From the NCBI GenBank assembly GCA_946484175.1, contig CAMLSX010000013.1:1-51838 (forward strand): 51,838 nucleotides of DNA, given 5' to 3'. This document shows, piece by piece, positions 43,142 through 51,469 of the stretch. The position numbers and the translations under genes were made by a program. How positions within the stretch are numbered: position 1 is the stretch's first letter; each line of letters begins with the position of its first letter. The notes under the pieces were generated by a model, which saw only the letters and a program-made list of their open reading frames with translations, searched no databases and was not told the DNA's origin. The stretch is from an uncultured Clostridia bacterium (GTDB lineage: Bacteria; Bacillota; Clostridia; Oscillospirales; Acutalibacteraceae).

Positions 43142-43267
43142 TTTGTTGGCCGTGCGATTCTTCTCAAATTTGACAGAACTTTCTCAAGAGAGTATCATCA
43201 AAAAAGAAAATGACTGCTGCCGGCCTTTTTCGCTTATTCTGACATTATCCATTCAGGAGGAATTGCA

Positions 43268-44725
43268 ATGCGTATAGAAACTCTGCTCGAAGGTCTTCCG
43301 TGTACCCTGCCGGAAACCCTTTCTCCCGAAACTGATATCACCGGTGTGGTGTATGATTCCCGGAAGGTGATTCCCGGCTGTGCTTTCGTCTGTCTGCGCG
43401 GCGCCCGTGCCGACGGTCACCAGTTTGCCGCACAGGCCGCCAAAGACGGTGCAGCGGTGATTATTGCCGAGGAAGCGGTAGACTGCGGCGCGCCGGCCGT
43501 CATCGTTCCCGACACCCGGTATGCGCTGGCAGCACTCAGCGCTGCATGGTTCGGCCACCCCGCCCGTGAGATGAAGGTCATCGGCATTACCGGCACCAAG
43601 GGCAAAACCACCTCTTCCTATATGATCCGCTCGATTCTGGAAGCAGCCGGACACAAAACCGGCCTGATCGGCACCATCGGTGCAGTCATCGGCGACAAGG
43701 TGACCGCTACCGCCAACACCACCCCGGAATCCTATGAGGTACAGCGCATTTTCCGCGAAATGGCGGATGCGGGCTGCGAGTACTGCGTGATTGAAGCTTC
43801 TTCTATCGGTCTGAAAGCGCACCGGGTTTCTGGCTTTACCTTTGAGGTGGGTCTGTTTACCAACTTCTCACCCGACCACATCGGCGGCGACGAGCACGCC
43901 GACATGGACGAATACCGCCGCTGCAAAGCCATGCTGTTCCGCCAGTGCCGCACCGGTATTATCAACATCGACGATCCCAGCTGGCAGGGCATTATCGAGG
44001 GGCACACCTGCGAAATCAAGACCTACGGCTTTTCCGAAGAAGCACAGCTGCGTGCAGAAAATGACCATCTGATCTCCCGTCCGGGCTACTTGGGCGTGCA
44101 TTTTGATGTAAAGGGAGAAATGGATTTCCCGGTGGATGTGGATATTCCCGGCAAGTTCAACGCTTACAACGCGCTGGGCGCTATTGCGGTATGCCATTAT
44201 CTGGGCATTGCACAGGAAGCCATGCAGAAGGGTCTGGACGTGGTAAAGGTAAAGGGCCGCGTGGAGCCGGTGAAAGTTCCCGGCAATTACACGCTGCTCA
44301 TCGACTACGCCCACAACGCGGTGAGCATGGAAAGCATTCTGGAAACACTGCGGGAATACCAGCCCAAACGGCTCATCTGCCTGTTCGGCGCAGGCGGGAA
44401 CCGCCCCAAAATCCGCCGCTATGAAATGGGCGAAGTCAGCGGGCGCATGGCCGACCTTTCGGTTATCACGGCCGACAATTCCCGCTTTGAAAACGTGCTG
44501 GATATTCTGAACGACATCAAAACCGGCCTTGCCAAAACCGACGGCAAATACATCGAGATTCCCGATCGCCGCGAGGCCATCCGTTGGTGCCTGGAAAACG
44601 CACAGGACGGCGATATTGTCGTGCTGGCCGGCAAGGGACACGAAGATTATCAGGAGATTGAAGGCGTGAAGCATCCCTTCGACGAGCGTGTAGTCATCGC
44701 CGAGCTTCTGAAAGAGATGAAATAA
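43268..44725 (+). CDS. murE: UDP-N-acetylmuramoyl-tripeptide synthetase MurE
   Basis: The 485-residue Mur ligase adds the third amino acid to UDP-MurNAc-L-Ala-D-Glu. The N-terminal domain (ITGVVYDSRKVIPGCAFVCLRG) binds UDP. The ATP loop is GITGTKGKTTSS (107-118). The carbamylated-Lys region and YAHNAVSMESIL follow. The C-terminal domain has ITADNSRFENVLDIL, where the Arg of the usual DNPR motif is kept, fitting meso-diaminopimelate rather than lysine. The end VVLAGKGHEDYQEIEG is diagnostic. AGGAGG lies seven bases before the ATG. Confidence 0.95.
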   Translation: MRIETLLEGLPCTLPETLSPETDITGVVYDSRKVIPGCAFVCLRGARADGHQFAAQAAKDGAAVIIAEEAVDCGAPAVIVPDTRYALAALSAAWFGHPAREMKVIGITGTKGKTTSSYMIRSILEAAGHKTGLIGTIGAVIGDKVTATANTTPESYEVQRIFREMADAGCEYCVIEASSIGLKAHRVSGFTFEVGLFTNFSPDHIGGDEHADMDEYRRCKAMLFRQCRTGIINIDDPSWQGIIEGHTCEIKTYGFSEEAQLRAENDHLISRPGYLGVHFDVKGEMDFPVDVDIPGKFNAYNALGAIAVCHYLGIAQEAMQKGLDVVKVKGRVEPVKVPGNYTLLIDYAHNAVSMESILETLREYQPKRLICLFGAGGNRPKIRRYEMGEVSGRMADLSVITADNSRFENVLDILNDIKTGLAKTDGKYIEIPDRREAIRWCLENAQDGDIVVLAGKGHEDYQEIEGVKHPFDERVVIAELLKEMK

Positions 44726-44763
44726 GAGGGAGCTTTTCGCCAACCTCGGCGAAGGCATGGGGC

Positions 44764-45050
44764 TGCCCTTTCTTCTGCGAGAAGAAAGAGGCGCAAAGAA
44801 GCGGCAAAGGGACCGTCTTGGTTCCTTTGCAAACCCCCACGAAGTTCCGGTGCAGGAAGCGGTGCGGAACCACCGCGCTTGTAAATTCCCTGCGGGAATT
44901 TGTGCGCGGCGGTTCAGTCAGCTCGCAGCGGAGCGTGCCCAAAACAATCTGCTCCGTGGTCACCAGTTCACGCGGTGCCGCCTTCGACCGCCACTGAGCT
45001 TTGCTCACTCTGGCGCGTCGCGGAGCAAGCCGCGGGGGTCAAGGGGTGTT
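44764..45050 (-). repeat. Mosaic hairpin repeat, copy 6
   Basis: This minus-strand copy starts about 40 bases past murE. Hairpin 2 is CTTTCTTCT/AGAAGAAAG (44768-44788). Hairpin 1 is GCAAAGGGACC/GGTTCCTTTGC (44804-44830, one mismatch). The palindrome arms are GAACCACCGCGC (44867-44878) and GCGCGGCGGTTC (44904-44915), with an inner AAATTCCC/GGGAATTT. The C segment extends to 45050. The whole is a close reverse copy of 35036-35333. Confidence 0.85.
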
Positions 45051-45430
45051 GTTTGCCAGTGGCAAACGTTGAACACCGACCGAGCCGGCAGGCGAGACTG
45101 GCGAAGCCCCTTGCCAGTCTTTGCATACTTTCTTCTGGGAAGAAAGTATGGGCCCCTGCGGCCTGAGCAGGCTGTGGCAACAAAATTACAATTTAAAAAT
45201 CAAAAGTTGTTTGGATGAAGCAGTTCAGACTTTAAAATCCTTCCAACTTTCCGTTGAACAGGCAGTTACCCTTTCTTCTGCGAGAAGAAAGGGCGCAAAG
45301 AAGCGGAAATGGGACCGGCTTGGTCCCTTTTCAAACCCCCACGAAGTTCCGATGCAGGAAGCGGTGCAGAACCACCGCGCTTGTAAATCCCCTGCGGGAA
45401 TTTGTGCGCGGCGGTTCAGTCAGCTTACTG
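45051..45430 (-). repeat. B hairpin, shared spacer and copy 7
   Basis: AGACTGGC/GCCAGTCT (45096-45121) sits where B hairpin 1 would be. B hairpin 2 is CATACTTTCTTC/GAAGAAAGTATG (45124-45150). The 122-bp spacer 45151-45272 is a reverse copy of 17515-17635. Copy 7 follows with hairpin 2 (45273-45293), hairpin 1 GAAATGGGACC/GGTCCCTTTTC (45306-45332, one mismatch) and the palindrome (45369-45417). The region 44726-45494 thus contains only repeats between murE and murF. Confidence 0.85.
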
Positions 45431-45494
45431 CAACAAGCGTGCACAGATACACAGTACATACTCCCTTTGATTTTAACAGGAAAGGATCGATAAT

Positions 45495-46859
45495 ATGAAG
45501 CTTACAGCGGAACAGGTCGCCAGAGCCTGTGGAGGAATCCTTCTCTGCGGCGACCCGCAGACAGAGATTACCTCTTTCAGCACCGACAGCCGGGAAATTC
45601 ACTCCGGATGCCTGTTTGTCCCCATCAAAGGAGAGCGCACGGACGCTCATATCTACATCGAAGCGACGCTGGCTTCCGGCGCAGCGGGTACTTTCACCCA
45701 ATACCGCAACGCTCCGGCAGAGGATTCTCACCCCTGGATTTATGTGGAAAACACCTGCCAGGCACTGCAAAAGGTAGCTGCCTGGTATCGCGCGCAATTC
45801 CAGATTCCCATGGTCGGCATTACCGGCAGTGTGGGAAAAACCACTACCAAAGAAATGGTGGCGCTGGCTTTCTCTGCACGCTACAACACCATGCGCACAC
45901 AGGGCAACCAGAACAGCCAGATTGGCCTTCCCCTCACCATCTTCCAGCTTGCACCGGAACACGAAGCAGCTGTGATTGAAATGGGTATGAGCGAATTCGG
46001 TGAGATGGCGCGCCTTTCGGCCATTGCACACCCCACCATGGCGATTATGACCAACATCGGCCTTTCCCACATCGGCCAGCTGAAAAGCCAGGAAAACATC
46101 CTGCACGAAAAACTTCACATCACTGACGGCTTCGGGCCGGAAAACCTGCTGTTTATCAATAGGGACGACCCGTTCCTGGCTTCTGTTCAGGGAAACACCC
46201 CCTTCCCTGTCATCTCCTATGGCTTGGGAGAACACTGCGAATACCGCGCTGAGCAGGTAGAAGCCGACGAAAACGGTACTTCTTTTGTGATGGTGCACGG
46301 CGCTCTGCGGCTGCCGGTATTTGTGCCGGCGTTCGGGATTCACATGGTTTACAATGCGCTGGCTGCTATCGCTTCTGCTGAACATACAGGCGTTGCACCG
46401 GAACTGGCGGCTGCGGCGCTGCGTGAATACCGCCCGCTGGCCATGCGTCAGCAGCGCTATGAAGCCAACGGCATCACCGTCATTGACGACACCTACAACG
46501 CCAGCCCTGATTCCATGATCGGCAGCATCGACGTGCTGTGCTCCATGAAGGCTTCCGGCCGGCGCATTGCTGTTCTGGCCGATATGCTGGAACTGGGTGA
46601 AGCTTCTGCCGAGGCACACCGCAGTGTGGGCCGCCGCTGCGCCCAGCGGAAAGTGGATATCCTGTTTGTCATCGGGCAGGAAGCTAAGCAGATTGCAGCT
46701 GGCGCCAGAGAGCTTGCCCCGCAGATGGACTGCCGCGAATTTATGGACAACCCCTCTGCCCTCGCCTGCCTGAAAGCTCTGGCAGAGCCCGGGGACATCG
46801 TGCTGGTAAAGGGTTCCCGCGGGATGCATACGGATGAGATTGTGCACGGATTGCTGTAA
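45495..46859 (+). CDS. murF: UDP-MurNAc-tripeptide--D-Ala-D-Ala ligase MurF
   Basis: The 454-residue Mur ligase joins D-Ala-D-Ala (made by Ddl, encoded 8 kb upstream) to the tripeptide. The N-terminal domain has ITSFSTDSREIHSGCLFVPIKG. The ATP loop is GITGSVGKTTTKEM (108-121), and the family-specific GNQNSQIGLPLTIF follows. IDDTYNASPDSMIGSIDVL and the end VLVKGSRGMHTDEIV are diagnostic of MurF. GGAAAGGA precedes the ATG. It is separated from murE by repeats, so it probably has its own promoter, which I could not identify. Confidence 0.96.
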   Translation: MKLTAEQVARACGGILLCGDPQTEITSFSTDSREIHSGCLFVPIKGERTDAHIYIEATLASGAAGTFTQYRNAPAEDSHPWIYVENTCQALQKVAAWYRAQFQIPMVGITGSVGKTTTKEMVALAFSARYNTMRTQGNQNSQIGLPLTIFQLAPEHEAAVIEMGMSEFGEMARLSAIAHPTMAIMTNIGLSHIGQLKSQENILHEKLHITDGFGPENLLFINRDDPFLASVQGNTPFPVISYGLGEHCEYRAEQVEADENGTSFVMVHGALRLPVFVPAFGIHMVYNALAAIASAEHTGVAPELAAAALREYRPLAMRQQRYEANGITVIDDTYNASPDSMIGSIDVLCSMKASGRRIAVLADMLELGEASAEAHRSVGRRCAQRKVDILFVIGQEAKQIAAGARELAPQMDCREFMDNPSALACLKALAEPGDIVLVKGSRGMHTDEIVHGLL

Positions 46860-46906
46860 AAAAATAATGACAATTTTGTAACCGATTCTGTTACAAAAAC
46901 GAAAGA

Positions 46907-46938
46907 AACCGGCTGAAAAATAACAGCCGGTTTTTTTT
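46907..46938 (+). terminator. Terminator of murF
   Basis: AACCGGCTG (46907-46915) pairs perfectly with CAGCCGGTT (46924-46932), followed by TTTTTT. Confidence 0.9.
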
Positions 46939-47029
46939 GTTTTTGCGCCGGAAAATTGTTCCATTTGCAGAAAATCGCATGAAATAGCCGTTTTTTCAAA
47001 AATTTTTTTTAAAAAACAGGGTTTAGGGC

Positions 47030-47095
47030 TTGCATGTTTCCTGATTCTGTGATACACTGTAACCAATTTGTTACCTTTTGTAATGGATTTGTAAT
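47030..47095 (+). promoter_or_regulatory. Promoter with two WalR-type boxes before the NlpC/P60 gene
   Basis: TTGCAT (47030-47035) and TACACT (47053-47058) are 17 bases apart. Two direct repeats match the WalR (YycF) consensus TGTWAH-N5-TGTWAH at every fixed position: TGTAAC-CAATT-TGTTAC (47058-47074) and TGTAAT-GGATT-TGTAAT (47079-47095). Their starts are 21 bp apart, two helical turns. They lie downstream of this -10, which would suit repression. They would suit activation if a weaker -10 at 47121 (TACAGT) is the real one. Confidence 0.65.
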
Positions 47096-47158
47096 GATAG
47101 AAAGTAAAAGGCAGTCAAAATACAGTATCAAAAAGTTGCAGGAAGGACGGTTTTTCCC

Positions 47159-48271
47159 ATGATAAAGAAGGCGTTGGCCCTTATTACCAGTACAGTCGTG
47201 GCCCTGACAGCAATTGTAACAGGTGGCATCACGGCATCTGCCGCAAGCGGCGCAACCGGCGTTGGTTTGGCGGAACATGCGATGACAGCATATTATGAGA
47301 ACTGGTCTTATGTATATGGCGGTTCTACTCCCGGCGCGGTGGATTGCTCCGGTTTGTTTGTAACTTATAAAGGAGTGGGCGGTGTCCGCACCGACCTGCT
47401 TGGTTCTTCTTCTGAATCCGGTTTGGTGAGCAACGGGATTCCCAGAATCCATGGACTGGGGCTGTGGCAGCCCGGCCACGTCGGTATTTATGTCGGCGGC
47501 GGCATGGCAGTGGATGCCCGCGATGAATCCAGCGGAATCGTCTATCACAATGTTTCTTCTAAAAAGTGGGAGAAATGGTTTAAGGTAGCTGGCGTTACAT
47601 ACCCCACTACCGGCTGGCAGACCTTTGAGGGCAACCGGTATTACTATGAAAACGGGCAGTACATTGTAAACTGCACCCGCATCATTGACGGCAAGACTTA
47701 TACATTTAACAGCAGCGGTATTGCAAACGGCGGTTCTGCTGCCAGTGCAGAAGAAATTGCAGCAGCCAACGCACAGAAAGAAGCTGACCGCCAGGCTGCA
47801 ATAGCTGCACAGCAGGCCGAAGAAGAGGCTGCCGCAGAAGCAGCGGCCCAGAAGAAGGCTGAAGAAGAGGCAAAGAAAAAGGCCGAAGAGGAAGCTGCAA
47901 AGAAAGCAGCTGCTGAAAAGAAGGCCAAGGAAGAGGCTGCGAAAAAAGCAGCTGCCGAGAAAAAGGCCGCCGAAGAGGCCGCCGACGATCAGGGCAGCCT
48001 GATGGCTCAATCTCTGCTGATGGAAACCGTTCCGCTGGAGCAGAAGAGCATGCCGAAAGTAAAGGCCGCTGTGATTCCCGAAGTGGAAGAAGTTTCCCCG
48101 GTCAACATGACAATGGCAGTTTCTGTTACGGCTGCTGTGGTAGTGGTCCTCTCCGGTATGGCGTTCCTGCTGTTCAAGCTGAACCACCGGTACATCCCGG
48201 CATATTGCAGACGCGGCGCCGGTTCTTTGAAGAATCTCTTCTTCAAAACCAAGAAGCACCTGAAAAAGTAA
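47159..48271 (+). CDS. Secreted NlpC/P60 peptidase with coiled-coil stalk and C-terminal anchor
   Basis: The 370-residue protein has a signal peptide (1-29, ending ASA). An NlpC/P60 domain follows with Cys63 in AVDCSGLF and His107 in WQPGHVGIYV. A short wall-binding-like repeat, GWQTFEGNRYYYENGQYIVN, comes next. Residues about 205-285 are almost only Ala, Glu and Lys, a long single helix or coiled coil. A membrane helix lies near 312-334, with a basic tail. It should cut peptidoglycan stem peptides while held at a distance from the membrane. GGAAGG precedes the ATG. WalR-type boxes lie upstream, as at known wall-hydrolase genes. Confidence 0.88.
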   Translation: MIKKALALITSTVVALTAIVTGGITASAASGATGVGLAEHAMTAYYENWSYVYGGSTPGAVDCSGLFVTYKGVGGVRTDLLGSSSESGLVSNGIPRIHGLGLWQPGHVGIYVGGGMAVDARDESSGIVYHNVSSKKWEKWFKVAGVTYPTTGWQTFEGNRYYYENGQYIVNCTRIIDGKTYTFNSSGIANGGSAASAEEIAAANAQKEADRQAAIAAQQAEEEAAAEAAAQKKAEEEAKKKAEEEAAKKAAAEKKAKEEAAKKAAAEKKAAEEAADDQGSLMAQSLLMETVPLEQKSMPKVKAAVIPEVEEVSPVNMTMAVSVTAAVVVVLSGMAFLLFKLNHRYIPAYCRRGAGSLKNLFFKTKKHLKK

Positions 48272-48287
48272 TGAACTGAAATTTTAA

Positions 48288-48326
48288 CAGCAGCGATGGT
48301 ACAAGCCTTCGCTGCTGTTTTTGTTT
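48288..48326 (+). terminator. Terminator of the NlpC/P60 gene
   Basis: AACAGCAGCGA and TCGCTGCTGTT form the stem and TTTGTTTG follows. Confidence 0.85.
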
Positions 48327-48384
48327 GAGCTTCTTTTTTCGGGCGCATACTATATCGCTTTTCCAAAAACCCAAAAAAACCGAA

Positions 48385-48555
48385 AAAACCCACTGGGTTT
48401 TTGAAAAACCGAAACGAACCGAAAAAAGCCGATACAGATACAGATACTGAAACAGAAACAGATACAGACACAGATACAGACACAGATACAGATACAGAGT
48501 CCGCCGCTCTCCCTTCCCCTTTGTAAACAAAGGGAGACGGAGAGGCTGCGGCGTG
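48385..48555. repeat. Hexanucleotide repeat flanked by palindromes
   Basis: Eleven six-base units of the type GAYACA occupy 48431-48496. Before them is AAAAACCCA/TGGGTTTTT (48385-48405). After them is a long palindrome with CTCTCC/GGAGAG, CCTTTG/CAAAGG and CCGC/GCGG pairs (48502-48552). No gene is seen from 48272 to 48642. Confidence 0.75.
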
Positions 48556-48642
48556 ATAGACTAAAGACAAAACAGAGCGCCCCGCTTCGCATCGCGTTAA
48601 AAAATAAATTGATTTTTACTGGAGAGGACGGAGTTTACCAAT

Positions 48643-49380
48643 ATGCTGTACATCACAGGAGATACCCACGGGGACCAGAACAAATGGATGGCAGAAATTC
48701 ACCCCATTCTGCAGCCCGGCGATACCATCATCATTGCCGGGGATTTTGGCGTCGGGTTCTGGAATGGGCCGCAGGGCAGTGAAGAGCAATTTTTTGACTG
48801 GCTGCAAAACCAGCCCTATACGGTTCTTTTCTGCGACGGGAACCACTGTAATTTTGAAAAACTGGAAAAGTACCCCGTTGAGGGATGGAACGGAGGCCGC
48901 GTGCATGTCCTTCGCAGCAACCTTTTGCACCTCATGCGCGGCGAGCTCTACACCATTGGGCAGAAAAGCGTCTTCGCGTTTGGCGGAGGCTATTCTCTCG
49001 ATAAATACCGCCGTGTGGAAGGCGTTTCATGGTGGCCGCAGGAAATGCCTTCTGCACAGGAATATGAAAACGCAAAGCGGAACCTGAAACAGCACGAAAA
49101 CCGTGTGGACATCATCGTTACCCACACCGCTCCGGCCGCCAGCGTCTACTTTCTGTCTACGCTGTATCGATTCGGCATCAAGGGCAATGTGGTAGAGGAA
49201 TTCCCGCTCACGGCGTTCCTCGACCAGATTTGTGCCAGCGTCTCGTATGACCGCTGGTTTTTCGGGCATTTTCATATCGATTTTGAACTTTGGAAAAATC
49301 AGACAGCCGTTTTCAATACTATACGCAATCTGGAAACCGGCGAAATCGTGCATCGATGGGAATCGTATGAATCATTCTAG
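48643..49380 (+). CDS. Calcineurin-like metallophosphoesterase
   Basis: The 245-residue protein carries the phosphoesterase motifs: DTHGD (7-11), AGDFGVGFW, FCDGNHCNFEKL (GNH) and VTHTAP, with FFGHFHIDF (GHxH) near the end. Together they hold two metal ions. The substrate, a nucleotide or phosphoprotein, cannot be told. GGAG lies nine bases before the ATG. It is a single gene; spoIVB starts 123 bases later. Confidence 0.88.
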   Translation: MLYITGDTHGDQNKWMAEIHPILQPGDTIIIAGDFGVGFWNGPQGSEEQFFDWLQNQPYTVLFCDGNHCNFEKLEKYPVEGWNGGRVHVLRSNLLHLMRGELYTIGQKSVFAFGGGYSLDKYRRVEGVSWWPQEMPSAQEYENAKRNLKQHENRVDIIVTHTAPAASVYFLSTLYRFGIKGNVVEEFPLTAFLDQICASVSYDRWFFGHFHIDFELWKNQTAVFNTIRNLETGEIVHRWESYESF

Positions 49381-49503
49381 CCCAATAACGCCTGAAAAAT
49401 TTGTGTTTTCAAAAATCCGCTGACAGGTTGGCAGCAATTACGCCCAATTGGAAAAATATTCGCCTCCGCCCGGGAAACAGTAATCTGGAAGGGAGGTGAA
49501 AAA

Positions 49504-50763
49504 TTGTATTCGAAAAAAAAGCTTTCAAGCCGGAAGGCCCTTTTTCGAAAATCCTTTCAAGTTCTTTCGGCAGCAGCAGCCGCTGTGTGCCTGTGCATCG
49601 GGGCGGCCGGGGCGGTAGCCTATCATGTCTCCCCCAACTCTCTTCGAGTAACCGAGGATTCCGGCATTTCGATTTCGCAAAGCTGGTATCAGGTTGCAGA
49701 AAGCCGCTCTGAAAAAGAAAAAAGCGTTTCGGCTTCTTCCAGCTCGCCGCACGAGGCAGAGGTTCGCCTGCTCGGCGTGATTCCCATCAAAAAAGTTTCG
49801 CTGAAATCGATTGAACAGCCCTATGCGGCGGTTTCCGGAATCCCCTTTGGTATCCGCATGGAAGCCAAAGGCGTTGTCGTGGTTGGCACTGCCGATATCA
49901 CTTCCAACGGGAAAAGCACCAATCCCGCCTCCGAAGCCGGGCTGAAAATCGGGGACGTGATCTACAAGGTGAATGGGCAGGAAGTCTCTCAAAACAGCGA
50001 GCTTGCCGAAATTTTTGAAGCAAGCGCCGGAAAACCCGTCTCGATTGAAGCACAGCGCGGCGGAGAAGACTTTACCGCAGTTTTACAGCCCGCTTTCAGT
50101 GAAACAGACGGCCTGTATAAAGGGGGCCTCTGGGTTCGCGACAGCACGTCCGGCATTGGCACGCTGACCTTCTGGGACCCCGAGTCCAACACCTTTGGCG
50201 GTCTGGGGCACGGCATCTGTGACGTCGATACCGATGAGCTGATGCCTTTGGGCAGCGGTGAAATTCTCCCGGTCACCATCAGCGGGGTGATTCCCGGAAA
50301 ACGCGGAAATGCCGGTGAATTGCAGGGCTATTTTTCGAGCGATGTGGCCGTTGGAAAAATGAGCGCCAACACGGAAACCGGCGTATACGGTACCTTTTTT
50401 GAAGCCCCTTCGCAGGAAAAAACCATCCCCATCGCCATGAAACAGGAAGTGCGGGCAGGAGAAGCACAGATTCTGACCACCATTGACGGCGGCGAGCCTC
50501 AATATTATGATGCAGTGATTGAATCTGTCAACTACGATGAAAACCGTCAGACCAAAAACCTGATTATCCGGGTGACCGATAAAGAGCTTCTGCAAAAAAC
50601 CGGCGGTATTGTGCAGGGTATGAGCGGAAGCCCGATTGTACAAAACGGCCGTCTGGTCGGCGCTGTCACCCATGTTCTGATTAACACGCCCGAAAAGGGT
50701 TACGGTATTTTTGCCGAAAATATGCTTGAAACAGCCAACAGCCTTACCGAGATGGCAGGCTAA
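49504..50763 (+). CDS. spoIVB: SpoIVB sporulation serine protease
   Basis: The 419-residue PDZ-protease is secreted from the forespore and cuts SpoIVFA to trigger sigma-K activation. It has an N-terminal membrane segment (VLSAAAAAVCLCIGAAGAVAY), a PDZ domain at about 110-190 (AGLKIGDVIYKVNGQEV), and the S55 peptidase domain. His is in FGGLGHGICDVDT and the catalytic Ser in VQGMSGSPIVQNG. Length is typical. The start is TTG 49504 with GGAGG seven bases upstream. Forespore expression is expected from the family. spo0A, its usual neighbour, does not follow directly here. Confidence 0.95.
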   Translation: MYSKKKLSSRKALFRKSFQVLSAAAAAVCLCIGAAGAVAYHVSPNSLRVTEDSGISISQSWYQVAESRSEKEKSVSASSSSPHEAEVRLLGVIPIKKVSLKSIEQPYAAVSGIPFGIRMEAKGVVVVGTADITSNGKSTNPASEAGLKIGDVIYKVNGQEVSQNSELAEIFEASAGKPVSIEAQRGGEDFTAVLQPAFSETDGLYKGGLWVRDSTSGIGTLTFWDPESNTFGGLGHGICDVDTDELMPLGSGEILPVTISGVIPGKRGNAGELQGYFSSDVAVGKMSANTETGVYGTFFEAPSQEKTIPIAMKQEVRAGEAQILTTIDGGEPQYYDAVIESVNYDENRQTKNLIIRVTDKELLQKTGGIVQGMSGSPIVQNGRLVGAVTHVLINTPEKGYGIFAENMLETANSLTEMAG

Positions 50764-50764
50764 C

Positions 50765-50792
50765 CACAGGACAGCCGTTTGGCTGTCTTACA
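50765..50792 (+). terminator. Hairpin after spoIVB
   Basis: GACAGCC-GTTT-GGCTGTC lies just past the stop; the T run is weak (TTACAT). Confidence 0.55.
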
Positions 50793-50866
50793 TAATTGAT
50801 TCTTGCGATTGACTGAGGAAGCTTGTATAATGAGGGTAAACAGAAATTTAATGGAGGGGTATATCT

Positions 50867-51448
50867 ATGAATTTCAACACAAAGAAAGTAAAAACGCGCT
50901 TTGTTATTGGCATCCTCTTATCGCTGGCGGTGCTGTTTGGGTTTTTGGTCGCCTGTACGAGCGAAGAAATTCCTCATGTGTATACGGTAGAGCACGAAGG
51001 CAAAGAATACACGGTAGATCTAGAAAAGAAAACCATCTTGGTTGACGGCTATATTTGTCTTTTTGATGTGTCTGCCAGCGGAACGCATGTGGATTTTGAG
51101 GTTACCTATCCGAATGGTTCCACCTACTGGTGGAGCGAGGAAGAATATGGCGGCGGTGGCGGATGGAGTGACGATTATGACCCTAAAAAATATGTTGCCG
51201 GCGATGTTCTGTGGGATGTATTGCGTTTAGATGAGCAAATCACTCCTACCCATTCCAGGACATACATAACTTTGGGTCTTATTTTGCTTCTGCTGGGTAT
51301 CGTTCATGTGGCGATTCCCCATAAGATGTGGTATGTAAGCTATGGCTGGCGCTATAAAGATGCAGAACCTTCGGATATGGCTTTATTGGCAGAGCGTGCA
51401 GGTGGTATTATCGCCATCATTGTGGGCGTGATTTGTCTGTTTATATAA
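50867..51448 (+). CDS. DUF6199-like membrane lipoprotein
   Basis: The 193-residue protein has an N-terminal hydrophobic segment ending in LVAC (Cys at about 29), a lipobox-like site. An extracytoplasmic beta domain follows (VYTVEHEGKEYTVDLEKKTI). Residues 130 onward hold two membrane helices around a loop GWRYKDAEPSDMALLAERAGGII, which I associate with DUF6199. Function is unknown. GGAGG lies before ATG 50867. It is a single gene; a truncated mosaic repeat follows it. Confidence 0.7.
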   Translation: MNFNTKKVKTRFVIGILLSLAVLFGFLVACTSEEIPHVYTVEHEGKEYTVDLEKKTILVDGYICLFDVSASGTHVDFEVTYPNGSTYWWSEEEYGGGGGWSDDYDPKKYVAGDVLWDVLRLDEQITPTHSRTYITLGLILLLLGIVHVAIPHKMWYVSYGWRYKDAEPSDMALLAERAGGIIAIIVGVICLFI

Positions 51449-51469
51449 ACCCTGCCGCCTCGGCGAAAA

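Noticed and set aside
46874-46898. TTTTGTAAC/GTTACAAAA inverted repeat as the murF terminator
   Set aside because: The stem is AT-rich and lacks a T run; the GC-rich stem at 46907-46932 with T run is the terminator. The first fits better as a variant regulator site.
48431-48496. GAYACA units as a CRISPR or coding repeat
   Set aside because: Units are six bases without spacers; the frames give only Ser-Val or Asp-Thr runs without a start signal.
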